From: Candidatus Nitrososphaera evergladensis SR1
Lineage (GTDB): Archaea; Thermoproteota; Nitrososphaeria; Nitrososphaerales; Nitrososphaeraceae
DNA: 64,000 nucleotides
Direction of reading: 5' to 3'
Assembly (NCBI RefSeq): GCF_000730285.1
Contig: NZ_CP007174.1
Coordinates: 2,852,001 to 2,916,000, forward strand
Each line of letters begins with the position of its first letter. Position 1 is the stretch's first letter. Of this stretch, positions 61,742 to 64,000 are shown in pieces. Position numbers and translations under genes: made by a program. The notes beneath the pieces are model-generated. The model saw only the letters and a list, made by a program, of their open reading frames with translations. It made no database searches and was not told where the DNA came from.

Positions 61742-62554
61742 CTAAGATGTCCTCGTTGCGTTTTGTATTGCTCCTTCTCCTCCACCATCTTCATCTGTGG
61801 CGGAAGCGCTGCCGCCAGTTGGTATCTGGATGAAAGGCGTTGCTCCTCCATCTCCTCCTCCCACTACAAATGGCAGTTTACCGTCCCACTTTTGGGTCTT
61901 GAGCCATTCCAGGTAGCTTGGGCTCTCGCGTAATTTCTGGTCGATTATCTGTATTGCCTGTGACTCTCCCTCGGCATGAAGGATGTTTGACTGTCTTATG
62001 CCTTCTGCGCGAGCAACGTTGGCTTTTTGCTCGCCGATGGCCTTTGCCTCTGCCTGCTGGGCTTCTATCTGGATTCTACGCAGCTCGTTTGACGCCTGTA
62101 AAGCGCGCTGCTCAGCCTCGACTTTTGATTCTACGGCCTTTGTGAACTGCTCTGAGAACTTGAATTCTGTGATTGATATCGTTTCAACGACGATGTTGTA
62201 GATGGCCAGCCTCTGCTTGATCTGCTCTTCAATCTCAGTCTTGACAGTCTCCCTCTTTGTGATAAGTTCTTCTGCATTAAACCGGGCTGTAACCTGCTTG
62301 ACAGACTCTTGAATTGCAGGGCTTATGACTCGCTCTGCATAGCCAAATCCAAGCTGCTGGTAGACTATTTGTGCGCTATCTGGATTCAAGTGGTAGTTGA
62401 GAGCGACTTCAGTTCGGACATCTTGAAGATCCTTCGATGCCGAGGCTGCAACTTCGCTTGTTTTTTGAGTCCTTACATCCATCTGAAGGACGTTGTCCCG
62501 AAAGGGTGGGACAAGGTGCAGACCCACCTGCAGCGATACGTTGGTGTCGACAGC
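61742..62554 (-). pseudogene. Truncated second SPFH/Band 7 gene
   Basis: From the stop at 61742 back to about 62554 the protein is almost identical to 39492's SPFH domain and coiled coil, starting AVDTNVSLQVGLHLVPPFRD. Upstream of AVDTNV homology stops abruptly: the frame stays open but reads TSSYFLDTCQCP, unrelated to the membrane span and LVEAGNRG of the full copy. The first 105 residues, including both membrane segments, are missing. A GTG at 62527 could start a soluble 261-residue product. The cut lies within 35 bases of the zinc-ribbon relic on the other strand, so a rearrangement joined the two. Confidence 0.75.
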
Positions 62555-62584
62555 AGGGCACTGGCAAGTGTCAAGAAAGTATGA

Positions 62585-62776
62585 GGACGTGTAATACAGC
62601 GCCTCCCTGCTGAAAAATGGCGAAGGGCATCAATCCGTGCCTTTTGCCGGGACAAAGCCGTTTTTCAAGTATTGACCGAAACAGAGCATTGCTACTTGAT
62701 GCGCCCCTTTTGGATCCAATGTTTCCTGCAGGCGGGCTACGAACTGCCCAAAGATGCCCAGTGCGACCCTAACTAG
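62585..62776 (+). pseudogene. Decayed copy of the zinc-ribbon gene at 53923
   Basis: After a TGA the frame reads RRASIRAFCRDKAVFQVLTE, TEHCYLMRPFWIQCFLQAGY and ELPKDAQCDPN to TAG. It lines up with 53923 (KRAPICTRCRDKASFEVLHE ... CYLMRRFCTRCLAGAGYDLP), but the first knuckle CTRC has become RAFC and the second CTRC has become WIQC. Three of four zinc-knuckle positions are changed, and no start codon is available. Confidence 0.65.
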
Positions 62777-62954
62777 AGAGATAGATCTATGCGACAAAAT
62801 CAGGACCTTATAGGTTTACACCACAGCAGTCCTGCATCCGACAAAATGACAAATAAAAGTGCACAAGAAAGCCGTCACAACCTGAATCGTAGATGATGAG
62901 AAGTGGTGACGCCGATGCGCCCGATGGCTCCTGGTGTAACTCCATATTTTTTTC

Positions 62955-64000
62955 TCATTTTCCCCATGCGAGAGGCGCCAGCAAGCTCGTCATTACCGTA
63001 ACCAAGACTATCCCAATGACGTCAAGAGGAAGACCTGCCCGGGCCATCCTTTTGGCAGTAATATGCCCCGTTGCAAAGACAATTGCGTTTGGAGGAGTCC
63101 CAACTGGCATGACAAACCCATAACTTGTGGCAACCGCTACGGAAGCCATCAGCAGAATTGGGTCCATAGACAGCGACGAGGCAAGCGAAGCTGCCACAGG
63201 GATGATGAGCGCTGCTGATGCTGTATTGCTTATAAATTCACTCGAAAATATTGTTACCGCAACGATGACAAGGATTATCACGATATAGTTCATGCCACCC
63301 AGCGAGCCTAGTGATGTGGCTATCCTTACATCAAGTCCAGATTCTGAAAAGGCATGGGCAAGTGCAAGTCCGCCGCCAATCAGAATTAGAACACCCCATG
63401 GAATCTTGGCAGCAGACTCCCAGTCAAGGACTGCTACTGCTATTGCTCTTGAATGTTTTTTTGGATTAGGAGAGGCAGCAGCTGATGGTGAGGAAGTCGA
63501 AGATGGGGGAAGATGCATATTGCCATCGTTTGAATTTGCTTCTTCTTTCTTTTTTCGGTCACCTTGACTTGCCGCAGAGCAATTAGAAGAAGCAGCTGCA
63601 GGGATAAGGAACAAACTTACCGCAGCAGCGATGGCTATCATCGAATCATCTACCATCGGAACGAGGTCTTTCCATAATAATCCACGGCTGACCCATGCAA
63701 TTGCAGTGGCAAGAAAAACAGCTGCTACCATCTTTTCATCCCTGCTCATCTTGCCCAGCTCTGCCAGCTTTTTGGTTATCAGCGACTTTTCACCTGCAAT
63801 CGATGATGACGGCATGCTCTTTGCGTCAAGCTTGGTGCCAGCACCAAGATTGACAAGGTAAGCCCAGGCAACAAAGAGCGAGACGGCACTTACTGGCATC
63901 CCAACTACCATCCACTGGGAAAATGTCACGTCAGTATCGAGAATTGATTTTGAAAGGGATGCAAAAACAGCGTTTGGAGGCGTACCTACAAGGGTAGCCA
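62955..64000 (-). CDS. Sodium/dicarboxylate symporter (DASS), 5' end beyond window
   Basis: The frame is open past 64000; the first visible residues are TLVGTPPNAVFASLSKSI, the S/T-N-x loop of the first half of a DASS transporter, so a large N-terminal part lies outside. Visible are the middle spans, a Ser/Pro/Ala-rich hydrophilic insert (SSTSSPSAAASPNPKKH), then FSSEFISNTASAALIIPVAA and MPVGTPPNAIVFATGHI, the second Na+/substrate motif. It belongs with the transporter at 16478 but has clearer G-T-P-P-N loops. It imports dicarboxylates or related anions with Na+. Confidence 0.9.
   Translation of the reverse strand, partial: ATLVGTPPNAVFASLSKSILDTDVTFSQWMVVGMPVSAVSLFVAWAYLVNLGAGTKLDAKSMPSSSIAGEKSLITKKLAELGKMSRDEKMVAAVFLATAIAWVSRGLLWKDLVPMVDDSMIAIAAAVSLFLIPAAASSNCSAASQGDRKKKEEANSNDGNMHLPPSSTSSPSAAASPNPKKHSRAIAVAVLDWESAAKIPWGVLILIGGGLALAHAFSESGLDVRIATSLGSLGGMNYIVIILVIVAVTIFSSEFISNTASAALIIPVAASLASSLSMDPILLMASVAVATSYGFVMPVGTPPNAIVFATGHITAKRMARAGLPLDVIGIVLVTVMTSLLAPLAWGK

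Overview
The window is a piece of chromosome from an ammonia-oxidizing archaeon of the Nitrososphaerales (Thaumarchaeota). The decisive marker is an intact AmoC at 6139-6702 whose D-x3-H-x12-H copper site is preserved. Supporting markers are zinc-containing ferredoxins, a PEF-CTERM secreted protein, an amicyanin-like cupredoxin, ATP-cone, winged-helix and zinc-finger mini-proteins, and many universal stress (UspA) and CBS proteins. Several genes have a TATA-like box about 25-35 nt before the start codon and no Shine-Dalgarno sequence, as expected for leaderless archaeal transcripts. No rRNA, tRNA or CRISPR array was recognised.

Layout. 1-8 kb: two zinc-ferredoxin paralogs around a stand-alone amoC, with a patatin, a Rieske-reductase fusion, a CBS protein and an HxlR regulator. 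8-19 kb: alpha/beta hydrolase, UspA, cation/proton antiporter, secreted PQQ-type glucose dehydrogenase, a decayed FMN reductase, a four-CBS protein, a dicarboxylate transporter and a second patatin. 19-27 kb: a hidden PII relic, ATP-cone protein, duplicated-domain protein, cupredoxin, a Met-rich PEF-CTERM protein, and a zinc-finger gene preceded by three tandem copies of a promoter-plus-hairpin unit. 27-35 kb: glutamine-dependent amidotransferase (AsnB type), a gene-poor stretch of relics and mini-proteins, and MscS with a coupled small ORF. 35-47 kb: DUF1326, CBS-TrkH fusion, SPFH protein, antiporter, a pentameric ligand-gated ion channel homologue, a terminase fragment with winged-helix genes, UspA and DUF202. 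47-64 kb: PepSY protein, the divergent DUF2182/DUF1326 pair, a charged secreted protein, a second antiporter, membrane winged-helix and ribbon-helix-helix regulators, TerC, a broken second PepSY gene, a truncated second SPFH gene and a second dicarboxylate transporter cut by the window edge.

The physiological theme is the cell envelope: ion and pH homeostasis (three antiporters, TrkH, MscS, ligand-gated channel, TerC, DUF202), copper (AmoC, cupredoxin, Met-rich protein, possibly DUF2182/DUF1326) and stress sensing (five UspA loci, CBS proteins). Almost every gene type occurs at least twice, and many second copies are frameshifted, truncated or carry stops. The window therefore records repeated local duplication followed by decay. 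Coding density is low, and the spaces hold mini-genes under 60 codons, mostly Cys-rich and probably zinc-binding, including a four-member family with a C-x2-C-F-W signature.
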